DNA from: Coralloluteibacterium thermophilum
GTDB taxonomy: Bacteria; Pseudomonadota; Gammaproteobacteria; Xanthomonadales; Xanthomonadaceae
Assembly: GCF_042654365.1 (NCBI RefSeq)
Contig: NZ_JBHSGG010000014.1
Location: forward strand, 1-64,000
DNA: 64,000 nt
Reading direction: 5' to 3'
Part shown: in pieces, positions 46,601-54,804 of the stretch
Numbering within the stretch: position 1 is the stretch's first letter
How the letters are laid out: each line of letters opens with the position of its first letter
Notes under the pieces: generated by a model
What the model saw: only the letters and a program-made list of their open reading frames with translations
What the model was told of the DNA's origin: nothing
Databases searched by the model: none
Translations under genes and position numbers: made by a program

Positions 46601-49204
46601 TCACTGCGCGGCGCAGTCGAGGCGGTGGTCCGCTTCCGTGCCCACGGCCACTTCCGCCAGCCCCAGTTCGAGGCCTGCGCCGGCCCGGACGACGAAGGGA
46701 CGGTCGAGCCGCGCGAGGTCGGCGCCTGCGTCGCGCAGACAGGCCAGGGGCACGCCCGCGGTCGTCCATTCGCCGCGCGGCAGCCCGGCCAGCCACTCGC
46801 CGACCTGCAGCTCGCCGCTGCAGTCCTCGCCGCAGCCCACGAGGAGCGCCGCGCGCCCGTCCTGCGGCAGCGCATCCACGCGCAGGGTCGCCACCAGCAT
46901 CGCGCCGGCCTCTGCGTCCTGCCCGAGGTCGATCGGCGACGCCGTGATCAGCTCGGCGGTGGCCTCGCCGCTCCAGGTGAGCAGGCGGGCGCCTTCCTGG
47001 GTCTGGTAGTCGATCGCGCTCAGGGCGAGATGGCCGTCCGGGCTGGACACGCGCGGGTGCAGCACGTCGGCCCCGCGTCCGTCGCCGCCGGTGACCACCA
47101 GGCGGATGCCCGGGCCCGGGACGCCGCGCTCGAACAGCGTGCCGTCCTGGCCGGCGTCGGCGCTGATGCCGGGATCCTCCGGCAGGCGTTCCAGGTTGCC
47201 GTCGTCGGCATAGGTCAGGCCGTGGCCGAAGGGGAACAGCGGGTCGTAGCCCGGCTGGCCGACGTTGTTGTCGTACTGGTCGGCACGGCGCGGCCAGGAG
47301 AAGCTCAGGGTGCCCTTGAAGTCGTGCTGGACCGCCCCGGAGGCGTCGCGCAGCAGCACGTCGGCGACACCGCCGCCTTCGGAGCCGGGCAGCCAGGCCG
47401 CGACGAAGGCGTCGGAGGCGTTGATCTCGCGGTTCATCCACAGCGGGCGGCCGCTGATGAACACCGAGACCACCGGGATGCCGTCGGCCTTGAGGCGGCG
47501 GATCAGTTCGAGGTCGGTGTCGTCGCCGGGCTTGTACAGCAGGTTGGGCAGGTCGCCGAGGAACTCGGCGTAGGGGTCCTCGCCGAACACCACGATGGCC
47601 ACGTCGGGCTTCTCGCTGTAGCTGCCGTCGACGGCGTACTCGGCGCTGCCGCCCGCCGCCTGCACCTGGGCCTGCAGGGCTTCCCAGATCGTGTCGGCGT
47701 TCGGGTAGTCCTCGCGCTTGGTGCCGGTGCCCTGCCAGTTCAGCGTCCAGCCGCCCGACTGCTTGCCCATGTCGTTGGCGCCGTCGCCGGCGACCAGCAC
47801 GCGCTGGTTCGGCGCCAGCGGGAGGATGCCGTCCTGGTTCTTCAGCAGGACCAGCGATTCGCGGACCGCCTGCCGCGCGACCGCGCGGTGCTCGGGCGCG
47901 CCGAGCAGCTCGAACCTGCCGCCGAGCGCACGTTCGGACGGCCTGGGCGCGTCGAACAGACCCATGCGGAACTTCACCCGCAGGATCCGGCGCACCGCGT
48001 CGTCGAGGCGCTCCATGGGGATCGTGCCCGCCCGGACGTGGGCCAGCGTGCTCTCGTACAGCCCGCGCCAGCTGTCCGGCGCCATGGCCATGTCGAGGCC
48101 CGCGTTGAACGTGGCCGCGCAGTCGGTATTGGTGCAGCCCGGCAGCTGCCCGTGGCCGTTCCAGTCGCCGACGATGAAGCCGCCGAAGTTCATGCGGTCC
48201 TTGAGCACGTCGGTCAGCAGGCCCTTGTGGCCGTGCAGCTTCTCGCCGTTGAAGCTGTTGAACGAGGCCATGACGCCCTGGGCGCCCGCGGCGATCGCCG
48301 GTGGATAGCCCGCATTGTGGATGTCGCGCAGGTCGGCCTCGGTGACCTGGGTGTCGCCCTGGTCCTTGCCGCCGGTGGTGCCGCCGTCGCCGACGAAGTG
48401 CTTGACCGAGCTCATGACCCGGGTCTCGCCCAGGAAATCGTCGTCGCCGGGCCTGCCCTGCAGGCCCTCGACGAAGGCGCCGGCGAAGTGGGCGACCAGC
48501 TCAGGGTTCTCCGAGTAGCCTTCGTAGCCGCGGCCCCAGCGGTCGTCGCGCGGGACCGCGACGGTCGGCGCGAAGGTCCACTCCATGCCGGTGACGCGTG
48601 TCTCGATCGCGGTGATGCGCGCGATCTCGCGGATGAGCTCGACGTTGCGCGTCGCGCCGAGGCCGACGTTGTGCGGGAACAGGGTCGCGCCCACGACGTT
48701 GCTCTGGCCGTGCATGGCGTCGATGCCCCAGATGATCGGGATCGGCTTGCCGCCGCCGCTGGTGTCCATCGACGCCTCCCAGAAGGCGTCGGCCAGCGCG
48801 AGCCAGTCCTCCGGCGGCGCGTCGTAGCGCCCGCCCGGATCGGAGTTGCCGCCGGCCAGGATCGAGCCCAGGCGGTACTTGCGCACGTCGTCGGGGGTGA
48901 TGTCGGCGATGTCGCCCTGGATGATCTGGCCGACCTTCTCCTCCAGCGTCATCGTCGCCATCAGGTCGGCGATCTTCCGTTCGAGTTCGGCGTCCTCGGC
49001 GAACGGCCAGGCCGGCTGCGGCCAGTTTTCGGGCACCACCGTGCTGCTGAGCGCCGCGCCGGAGGCGGCCGGGTGTCCGGATGCCTGCGTGTCCGGCGTC
49101 GCATCGGTCCGGGAGCAGGCGGGCAGGGCCACCGCGAGCGCGATCAGCGCGGGCAGCAGGGCGGTGCGGCAGGTGGAAAGACTGCGGCGGGAGGATGGTC
49201 GCAT
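46601..49204 (-). CDS. GH3 beta-glucosidase-like lipoprotein (ExoP-type)
   Basis: An 867-residue secreted glycosidase has a lipoprotein signal with lipobox LPAC (Cys30). It follows with the two GH3 domains: the barrel (about 75-420) and the alpha/beta sandwich (about 450-660). A C-terminal beta domain (about 690-867) follows, as in ExoP-type exo-beta-glucosidases. The nucleophile is Asp347 in GFIVGDWNGHG, and VKHFVGDGGTTGGKDQGDT is the conserved KHF region. The enzyme should remove glucose from the non-reducing end of beta-gluco-oligosaccharides at the cell surface or in the periplasm. A LacI-type operator lies 75 bp before its start. Confidence 0.93.
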   Translation of the reverse strand: MRPSSRRSLSTCRTALLPALIALAVALPACSRTDATPDTQASGHPAASGAALSSTVVPENWPQPAWPFAEDAELERKIADLMATMTLEEKVGQIIQGDIADITPDDVRKYRLGSILAGGNSDPGGRYDAPPEDWLALADAFWEASMDTSGGGKPIPIIWGIDAMHGQSNVVGATLFPHNVGLGATRNVELIREIARITAIETRVTGMEWTFAPTVAVPRDDRWGRGYEGYSENPELVAHFAGAFVEGLQGRPGDDDFLGETRVMSSVKHFVGDGGTTGGKDQGDTQVTEADLRDIHNAGYPPAIAAGAQGVMASFNSFNGEKLHGHKGLLTDVLKDRMNFGGFIVGDWNGHGQLPGCTNTDCAATFNAGLDMAMAPDSWRGLYESTLAHVRAGTIPMERLDDAVRRILRVKFRMGLFDAPRPSERALGGRFELLGAPEHRAVARQAVRESLVLLKNQDGILPLAPNQRVLVAGDGANDMGKQSGGWTLNWQGTGTKREDYPNADTIWEALQAQVQAAGGSAEYAVDGSYSEKPDVAIVVFGEDPYAEFLGDLPNLLYKPGDDTDLELIRRLKADGIPVVSVFISGRPLWMNREINASDAFVAAWLPGSEGGGVADVLLRDASGAVQHDFKGTLSFSWPRRADQYDNNVGQPGYDPLFPFGHGLTYADDGNLERLPEDPGISADAGQDGTLFERGVPGPGIRLVVTGGDGRGADVLHPRVSSPDGHLALSAIDYQTQEGARLLTWSGEATAELITASPIDLGQDAEAGAMLVATLRVDALPQDGRAALLVGCGEDCSGELQVGEWLAGLPRGEWTTAGVPLACLRDAGADLARLDRPFVVRAGAGLELGLAEVAVGTEADHRLDCAAQ

Positions 49205-49277
49205 CGAGATCGGTCCCCGGTGATCGGGGCGGGCGCGAGGTTCGGCCCGCCGGATGGAGGAAGCTGCGGCGGCTGCC

Positions 49278-49306
49278 ATGACAGCGTTGTCAGCGAACGC
49301 TAGGAT
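49278..49306 (+). promoter_or_regulatory. Possible lacI promoter overlapping the operator
   Basis: The -35-like ATGACA (49278-49283), a 17-bp spacer and -10-like TAGGAT (49301-49306) fit a sigma-70 promoter. The -35 box is part of the operator palindrome, so repressor binding would exclude RNA polymerase. An alternative -10-like CAGAAT at 49366-49371 is closer to the gene. Confidence 0.35.
49279..49292. promoter_or_regulatory. LacI-type operator, copy 1 (TGACAGCGTTGTCA)
   Basis: A 14-bp palindrome with the central CG step typical of LacI-family operators. The half-sites TGACAGC and TGACAAC differ at one base. It lies between the GH3 gene and the divergent lacI gene and is repeated exactly at 54629-54642. 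Confidence 0.7.
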
Positions 49307-49390
49307 ACCCGGCGCGCGCAGACAAGGCTTGCTGCACGGCACACACGCCCTTGCCGCATCCGCGGCAGAATGCGGGCTCATGGGGTCATG

Positions 49391-50416
49391 ATGGCGGGAT
49401 CGAACACGATGCGCGTGCGGATCGACGACGTGGCAAAGGCCGCGGGCGTATCGATGAAGACGGTGTCGCGGGTGCTCAACGAGGAGCCCAACGTCTCCGA
49501 CGAGACGCGCCGCAAGGTGCAGGAGGCGGTCGAGAAGCTGCGCTACCGCCCGCTCGCGTCCGCGCGGCTGCTCGCGGGGCGGCGCTCCAATCTCGTCGCG
49601 ATGCTCTACGACAACCCGTCGAGCAACTACCTGATGGAGGTGGAGCTCGGCGTGCTGGATGCCTGCCAGTCGCAGCACTACAACCTCATGCTCGCGCCGC
49701 TGGACTATCGCGCGCGCGACATCGTCGCCAAGGTCGAGTCGCTCGTGGTGCAGTCGCAGCTCGACGGCGTGGTGCTGACCCCGCCTATCACCGACGACCG
49801 CGCGCTGCTCGCGCGCCTGGACGAGATCGGCGTGCCGTACGCCAGCGTCTCGGCGCAGGAGCGCAACCGGCGGATCGGCGTGTTCGTCGACGAGGAGAGC
49901 GCGGCGCGCGACATGGTGCTGCACCTGGTCTCGCTGGGGCACCGGCGCATCGCGCACATCAAGGGACATGCCGCGCACGGCGCCAGCCGCTGGCGCCTGG
50001 CGGGCTACCGCGCGGGCCTGCGCGAGGCGGGCATCGCCTACGATCCCGAACTCGTGGTCGCCGGCAGGTTCTTCTACGAGTCCGGCTACGAGGCCACCAA
50101 CCGCCTGCTCGACCTGCCGCAGCGGCCGACCGCGATCTTCGCTGCCAACGACGACATGGCGGCCGGCAGCATCTGCGCGATCTGCGAACGCGGCCTCGCG
50201 GTGCCGCGCGACATCTCCGTCTGCGGCTTCGACGACATGCCGGTGGCGCGCTTCATCTATCCGTCGCTCACCACCGTGCGCCAGCCCAGCCGCGACATGG
50301 GGCGGCTGGCCGGGCTGGAGGTGATCAAGGCGATCCGCGAACGCGGTGCAGGCGAGAACATCGAGCTGCCCTACACACTGCAGCTGCGGCGGTCGACGGG
50401 GGCGGTGCCGGGCTGA
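49391..50416 (+). CDS. LacI-family transcriptional regulator of the sugar locus
   Basis: This regulator of about 341 residues has an N-terminal DNA-binding domain (RIDDVAKAAGVSMKTVSRVLN; hinge helix ASARLLAGRRSN) and a periplasmic-binding-protein-like effector domain. Several in-frame ATGs exist (49370, 49388, 49391, 49409). I use 49391, which has GGGG 5 nt before it. It should bind the two identical palindromes in this locus and be released by a sugar. By neighbours the regulon covers the GH3 glucosidase, TonB receptor and MFS porter. The effector is probably glucose or a gluco-disaccharide (inference). Confidence 0.92.
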   Translation: MAGSNTMRVRIDDVAKAAGVSMKTVSRVLNEEPNVSDETRRKVQEAVEKLRYRPLASARLLAGRRSNLVAMLYDNPSSNYLMEVELGVLDACQSQHYNLMLAPLDYRARDIVAKVESLVVQSQLDGVVLTPPITDDRALLARLDEIGVPYASVSAQERNRRIGVFVDEESAARDMVLHLVSLGHRRIAHIKGHAAHGASRWRLAGYRAGLREAGIAYDPELVVAGRFFYESGYEATNRLLDLPQRPTAIFAANDDMAAGSICAICERGLAVPRDISVCGFDDMPVARFIYPSLTTVRQPSRDMGRLAGLEVIKAIRERGAGENIELPYTLQLRRSTGAVPG

Positions 50417-50434
50417 TCGCGAGGCGACGAGGCG

Positions 50435-51454
50435 TCAGCGCTTGGCCAGGCGCTCCATCAGGCGCTGGCGCAGATGGGCGGCGCCCGACGCGTCGAGGGG
50501 CGCGAGGACGCCGCGCGCGGCCTCGGGAATGTGCGCAGCCGTTGCAGCATCCGCTTCGAAGACGTAGTGGTCGAAGAGCGTCCGCCATGCGGCACGTTCG
50601 TGGGCCGGCAGGTCGCGCAGGGTCAGCAGCGCCGCCATGAGCGCGCTCATCGGCGTCTCCATCCACGCTGGAGAACGCCGCCACCAGTAGTTGACCAGGA
50701 CGTTGAAGCCATCGGGCGCGTCGATGGCGTGCCACCACATGCTCGGGATCACGATCGCGTCCCCCGGGCCAAGCTCCGCCACGAGCGCGTGCCGCCACGC
50801 CTCGGCGAACCGCGGAAAGCGTTCGAGGTCGGGCGCGGCGGCGTCGACCAGGCTGACGGGCTGTCCGGCAGGCGTGAAGTCCAGGGGCCCGATGTACAGG
50901 TTCCCGATCTGCTCGGGCGGGAAGAGCGTGAAGCGTCGCCGGCCGGCGACGACGCAGGCCAGGTTGTCGGGGACGTCGTGGTGCGCGGGCACCCGGGTGC
51001 GATTGCCGATCCAGATGCTCGCGAGCGGATCGCGCGGGCCGAGGTCGAGTCGGTTCTCCAGGCCGAAGCCGGGAAAATAGGTGTCCAGCGTCGTCGCGCC
51101 GAGGTAGATCATCGGCGGTGCCTCGACGTCGAGGTACTTCGCCAGGGTGTTCAGCGCGACGCTCGCCGGGACCTCCTCCCTCCGGAAGTTGAAGCCCTGC
51201 ATCGACGCGTCGTAGAAGATCCGGCCACCGCATTCGTGCGGTGCCACGGTGGCGACGGCGGGCACCGCGTCGTTCGCGAGCCGGCGGAGGTAGGTCGCGG
51301 CCGCGAGGTGGGACCGCATCGCGGCCCGGACTGCGGGCCACGTCCGCGTCAGCCCGCGGACGACGAGCGGAGAAGTGGCATCGAGGAGCGCGGCGAGCGG
51401 TGCGTCCGGCGGTGCCTCGGGGATCGCTGCGGGCGGGGGAAGGGTGCGATGCAT
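50435..51454 (-). CDS. Cupin_8/JmjC-like protein in TonB-receptor locus
   Basis: This 339-residue protein is a cupin-like (PF13621-type) Fe(II)/2-oxoglutarate-dependent oxygenase candidate. The metal site HxD is in RVPAHHDVPDN, near residue 160, and the distal His in SMWWHAIDA, with FTLFPPEQ as the usual partner motif. Such proteins often lie next to TonB receptors for glycans in Xanthomonadales and Caulobacterales. The role there is not established; hydroxylation of a protein or small molecule is the family's expectation. It is 106 bp downstream of the TonB receptor on the same strand and is likely cotranscribed; it converges with lacI with an 18-bp gap. Confidence 0.85.
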   Translation of the reverse strand: MHRTLPPPAAIPEAPPDAPLAALLDATSPLVVRGLTRTWPAVRAAMRSHLAAATYLRRLANDAVPAVATVAPHECGGRIFYDASMQGFNFRREEVPASVALNTLAKYLDVEAPPMIYLGATTLDTYFPGFGLENRLDLGPRDPLASIWIGNRTRVPAHHDVPDNLACVVAGRRRFTLFPPEQIGNLYIGPLDFTPAGQPVSLVDAAAPDLERFPRFAEAWRHALVAELGPGDAIVIPSMWWHAIDAPDGFNVLVNYWWRRSPAWMETPMSALMAALLTLRDLPAHERAAWRTLFDHYVFEADAATAAHIPEAARGVLAPLDASGAAHLRQRLMERLAKR

Positions 51455-51560
51455 GTCGCCAGCCTGCCAGGGTGTCCCGGGACCGGTACCCGCTGCGCCG
51501 TGCCGGCGGTGCAGCGGGTGGAGCCGGCGCTTGCGGGGGACGTCCCTGTCCCCGTGCGGA

Positions 51561-54530
51561 TCAGAACCTTGCGCGGAAGCCGAGCATGTAGCGTGGGCCG
51601 GTCTGCGTGGCGTAGAACACCTGGTTCTCGCTGCGGCCGTGCGAGCGCGTGGTCTCGTCCGTCAGGTTGATCGCTTCGGCATGGATCGAGAAGTGGTCGT
51701 TGACCTGGTAGCTGACGTTGACGTCGAGCTGGCCGTAGGACTCGACGTAGACCGGGTTCGGGCGCCAGCTGTCGTAGGTGCTCGAGAGGAACTTGTCGCG
51801 CCAGTTGTACGCTGCCCGGATCTGCCACGGCCCCTTGTCGTAGAAGGCGACGAAGTTGGCCGAGTCGCTCAGGCCGACCAGGGCGAACTGGTCGCCCAGG
51901 TTGTAGTCGTCGTAGGTCAGGTCCGAGTCGACGATCGTGTAGTTCGCGGCCAGGCCGAAGCCGGTATCGCCGAACACGTGCTGGGCATTGAACTCCCAGC
52001 CCTTGAGCGAGGAGGACTCCTTGTTCACCGGGACGCTGACGCGGAAGACGGCGAGCGGATCGCCCGGCTGTCCGGAGATGCGGCCGTTCGCCACGTCGAC
52101 GCCGGGGGCCCCGGCAAAGTTGTCGAAGATGTAGTCGCGCACGCAGCCGCGGAAGCCGGTGCTGCCGGGCGTGCAGCCGTTGGCGACGGCCTCGTTGTAG
52201 TACGTGCCGCCCACCGGCGTGCGGATGTCGAACGGCGAGATCTCCATCATCGACGTGCCGATGTAGTTGTCGATGTTCTTCCGGAACCAGCCGACCGACA
52301 CGTAGCTCGACTCGGCGTAGTACCACTCGACCGACAGGTCGAAGTTCTGCGACTCCAGCGGCTTGAGGCCCGGGTCGCCCTGGGAGCCGGTGCCACCCTC
52401 GAAGGAGGCGAAGGAGTCGAGCGTCTGCCCGCCCTGGATGTGGTTCCACTGCGGGCGGCCGATGCTGTGGCCGTAGCTGCCGCGCAGCACGACGGAGTCG
52501 GTGACTTCGAGGCTGAGGTCCAGGCTGGGCAGCCAGTAGTCGTAGCTGCCGCGCAGCTCGGTGAAGTCGGGGTCGCCGAACTGCACCGCGAACTCGTTCT
52601 CGCCGGTCCAGGTCAGGCCGGTCGCGATGGGGACGAGCGCGCGCGAGACGACGTCGGTCTGTTCGTAGCGCACGCCGATCGACGCGTGCAGCGGCATCTG
52701 GAGGTCCCAGGTATTGTTCCACTGCAGGTAGGCGCTCTTGGACTTCTCGGTGGCGCGGCGATCGGTGCTGAAGTCGGGCGGCGGCAGGTAGGCCGCCGCG
52801 TCGCCACCGCGCGCGGCGATGGCGGCGTCGCGGACCCGCGCGAAGTCGAACATGAAGAACTGGCCGAACATCGCGCCGCTGCCGGGGAACTGGTCGAAGT
52901 AGCGGCTCATGTCGTCGGCGATCCAGAGATCGTCGGCGTAGTCGGCCGCACGGCCGCCGAAGCCGCCCCAGTCGTCGCGCTGCGTGAAGCCGTAGGCCGA
53001 GCGGTTTTTGACCTCGGTGAAGGCCGCGCCGAACTGCAGGCTGGAGTAGTTCTCGAAGTCGAAGCGGCCGCGGAGCTGGCCCTGCTCGACCTCGGACTTC
53101 ATGTAGCTGTTGCGGAACGAGGAGCCGGTGACCATCATCCGGTCGGCGCCCACCTGGGTCATCCCGGGAGGAAGCTCGACGCCGAGGATGGGGAAGTCGC
53201 CGCTGAAGTCGACGGTCGTGTCGCCGCGGACGAACGCAGCCGTGCCGAGGGCGTTGTTCGAGCCCCACGGGCTGTCGGCGCCGGACTCCGCAGTGGAGGT
53301 GTGGTAGTCCAGCTCCAGCGCGAGAGCATCGGTGACCTCCCAGGCGACGTTGAAGCCGAGCGACTTGTTCTCGTTCTTGGTCGCGAAGTGCGCACCGGCC
53401 ATCGCCAGGTCGGAGCCTTCGAGCAGGCCGTCGACCTCGGTGAAGTCGACGAACTCGGTGTAGGAGATCGGCGAAGCGATCGGACCGCCGGTCCAGGACG
53501 TGCGCGACGCGGCCTGGTTGAACCAGGTCGACAGCTCGTGGCGCCGGTGCTGGATGCGGTTCTCGGAGTAGGTGTAGTCCAGCGTCGCGGTGATGCGGTC
53601 GGTCGGCGCGAACTGCAGCGTCGCCTGCCCGTTGGTGCGCTGGCGCTGGATGCCGTTCAGGCCGTAGATCAGGTTCTGCGGGATCGAGTAGATGTCGTCG
53701 GCACCCGGCGGATTGGTCGCGTTGGCGGCCTGGTCGGGTAGCGCGAGCGGGCCCTCGTCGCCCGGGAACGCATACCAGCCGCCGCCGACCGCGGCCTCGT
53801 TGTAGCCGGAGTCGCGTTCCTGGTAGCTCGCGCTGACGGCGAGGCCGAAGCGGCCGTCCTCGGACACGGTGCTGAAGATGCCGGACATCTCGCCGGTCAT
53901 GGAGCTGCCCCGCATGCTCTTGGGCAGGTTCTCGTTCGAGGTGTCGTGGACGGTCTTCATGCCCACGCTGACCTGGTCGCCCATGTCGAACGGCCGGCCG
54001 GTCTTGATGTCGATGGTCGCGCCGATGCCGCCGGTCGGCGTAGCCGCGCGGCTGCTCTTGTAGACCTCGATGCCCGAGACCGCCTCGGAGGCGAGGTTGG
54101 CGAAATCGAACGCGCGGGAGTTCGATGCGTTCGTGGCCTCGATGCTCGACGCCGGCATCTGGCGCCCGTTGAGGAGCACCAGGTTGAAGTCGGGACCGAC
54201 GCCGCGCACGGTCACCCGCGAGCCTTCGCCCGCCGAGCGGTCGATCGACACGCCGCTGATGCGCTGGAGCGACTCGGCGAGGTTGGTGTCGGGGAACTTG
54301 CCGATGTCCTCGGCGACGATGCCGTCGACGATGCCCTGCGCGTCGCGCTTGAGGTTCATCGACGAGGTCAGGCTCTGGCGGATGCCGGTGACCGTGATGG
54401 CGTCGAGGGTGGCGGGGTCGGAGGCTCCGGTCGTATCGGTGGCGTCCTGCGCCGCGACGGGCTGGGCCAGCGCGAGCAGCAGTGCGGTCGTCAGGACGCG
54501 CTTCTTGGGCGCGGTGTGCGGCTGAATCAT
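51561..54530 (-). CDS. TonB-dependent receptor, probable oligosaccharide importer
   Basis: An outer-membrane receptor of about 989 residues has a signal peptide (TTALLLALAQPVAAQ) and a TonB box region (LDAITVTGIR). The plug domain (about 65-190) contains DTNLAESLQRISGVSIDRSAGEGSRVTVRG, and a 22-strand barrel ends GPRYMLGFRARF with terminal Phe. The long variant with this plug is typical of carbohydrate receptors in Xanthomonadales and Alteromonadales. I choose the ATG at 54530, which has GGGGAGGG about 8 bp upstream; ATG 54536 is too close to it. It has a promoter whose -35 box is part of LacI operator copy 2. The sugar is unknown; a beta-gluco-oligosaccharide is suggested by the GH3 gene. 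Confidence 0.93.
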   Translation of the reverse strand: MIQPHTAPKKRVLTTALLLALAQPVAAQDATDTTGASDPATLDAITVTGIRQSLTSSMNLKRDAQGIVDGIVAEDIGKFPDTNLAESLQRISGVSIDRSAGEGSRVTVRGVGPDFNLVLLNGRQMPASSIEATNASNSRAFDFANLASEAVSGIEVYKSSRAATPTGGIGATIDIKTGRPFDMGDQVSVGMKTVHDTSNENLPKSMRGSSMTGEMSGIFSTVSEDGRFGLAVSASYQERDSGYNEAAVGGGWYAFPGDEGPLALPDQAANATNPPGADDIYSIPQNLIYGLNGIQRQRTNGQATLQFAPTDRITATLDYTYSENRIQHRRHELSTWFNQAASRTSWTGGPIASPISYTEFVDFTEVDGLLEGSDLAMAGAHFATKNENKSLGFNVAWEVTDALALELDYHTSTAESGADSPWGSNNALGTAAFVRGDTTVDFSGDFPILGVELPPGMTQVGADRMMVTGSSFRNSYMKSEVEQGQLRGRFDFENYSSLQFGAAFTEVKNRSAYGFTQRDDWGGFGGRAADYADDLWIADDMSRYFDQFPGSGAMFGQFFMFDFARVRDAAIAARGGDAAAYLPPPDFSTDRRATEKSKSAYLQWNNTWDLQMPLHASIGVRYEQTDVVSRALVPIATGLTWTGENEFAVQFGDPDFTELRGSYDYWLPSLDLSLEVTDSVVLRGSYGHSIGRPQWNHIQGGQTLDSFASFEGGTGSQGDPGLKPLESQNFDLSVEWYYAESSYVSVGWFRKNIDNYIGTSMMEISPFDIRTPVGGTYYNEAVANGCTPGSTGFRGCVRDYIFDNFAGAPGVDVANGRISGQPGDPLAVFRVSVPVNKESSSLKGWEFNAQHVFGDTGFGLAANYTIVDSDLTYDDYNLGDQFALVGLSDSANFVAFYDKGPWQIRAAYNWRDKFLSSTYDSWRPNPVYVESYGQLDVNVSYQVNDHFSIHAEAINLTDETTRSHGRSENQVFYATQTGPRYMLGFRARF

Positions 54531-54614
54531 GGACATTCCCTCCCCAAAGGCTCACGCGTCTCGATGGACGTTCTTGTTTCGTCGGATCGTCGGGCGGTCC
54601 GTACGTGCGGCGGC

Positions 54615-54643
54615 ATTGGATGCTAGGCTGACAGCGTTGTCAA
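54615..54643 (-). promoter_or_regulatory. Probable promoter of the TonB receptor gene
   Basis: On the minus strand a perfect -35 box TTGACA (54638-54643) is followed by a 17-bp spacer and TCCAAT (54615-54620; 4 of 6 bases of the -10 consensus). Transcription would start near 54608, leaving a leader of about 78 nt. The -35 box is part of the operator palindrome. Confidence 0.55.
54629..54642. promoter_or_regulatory. LacI-type operator, copy 2 (TGACAGCGTTGTCA)
   Basis: Identical in all 14 positions to the copy at 49279-49292. It is in the divergent region between the TonB receptor and the MFS porter, 99 bp and 162 bp from their starts, and overlaps the receptor's -35 box. Confidence 0.75.
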
Positions 54644-54804
54644 CCGCGCCAGGCTTCGCTTTCCGGAGCGCCAGGGCATGCTGCGGTGCAGCGATTTCCC
54701 GGCCCGTCGCGAGCCCCGGCACGCGCGCGGGCCGGACCGTTGGCTCATGATCCGTCGCCGGGCGCCGGCGACGACAAGAAACGAAAAGCGAAAGGGGAGG
54801 AAAC

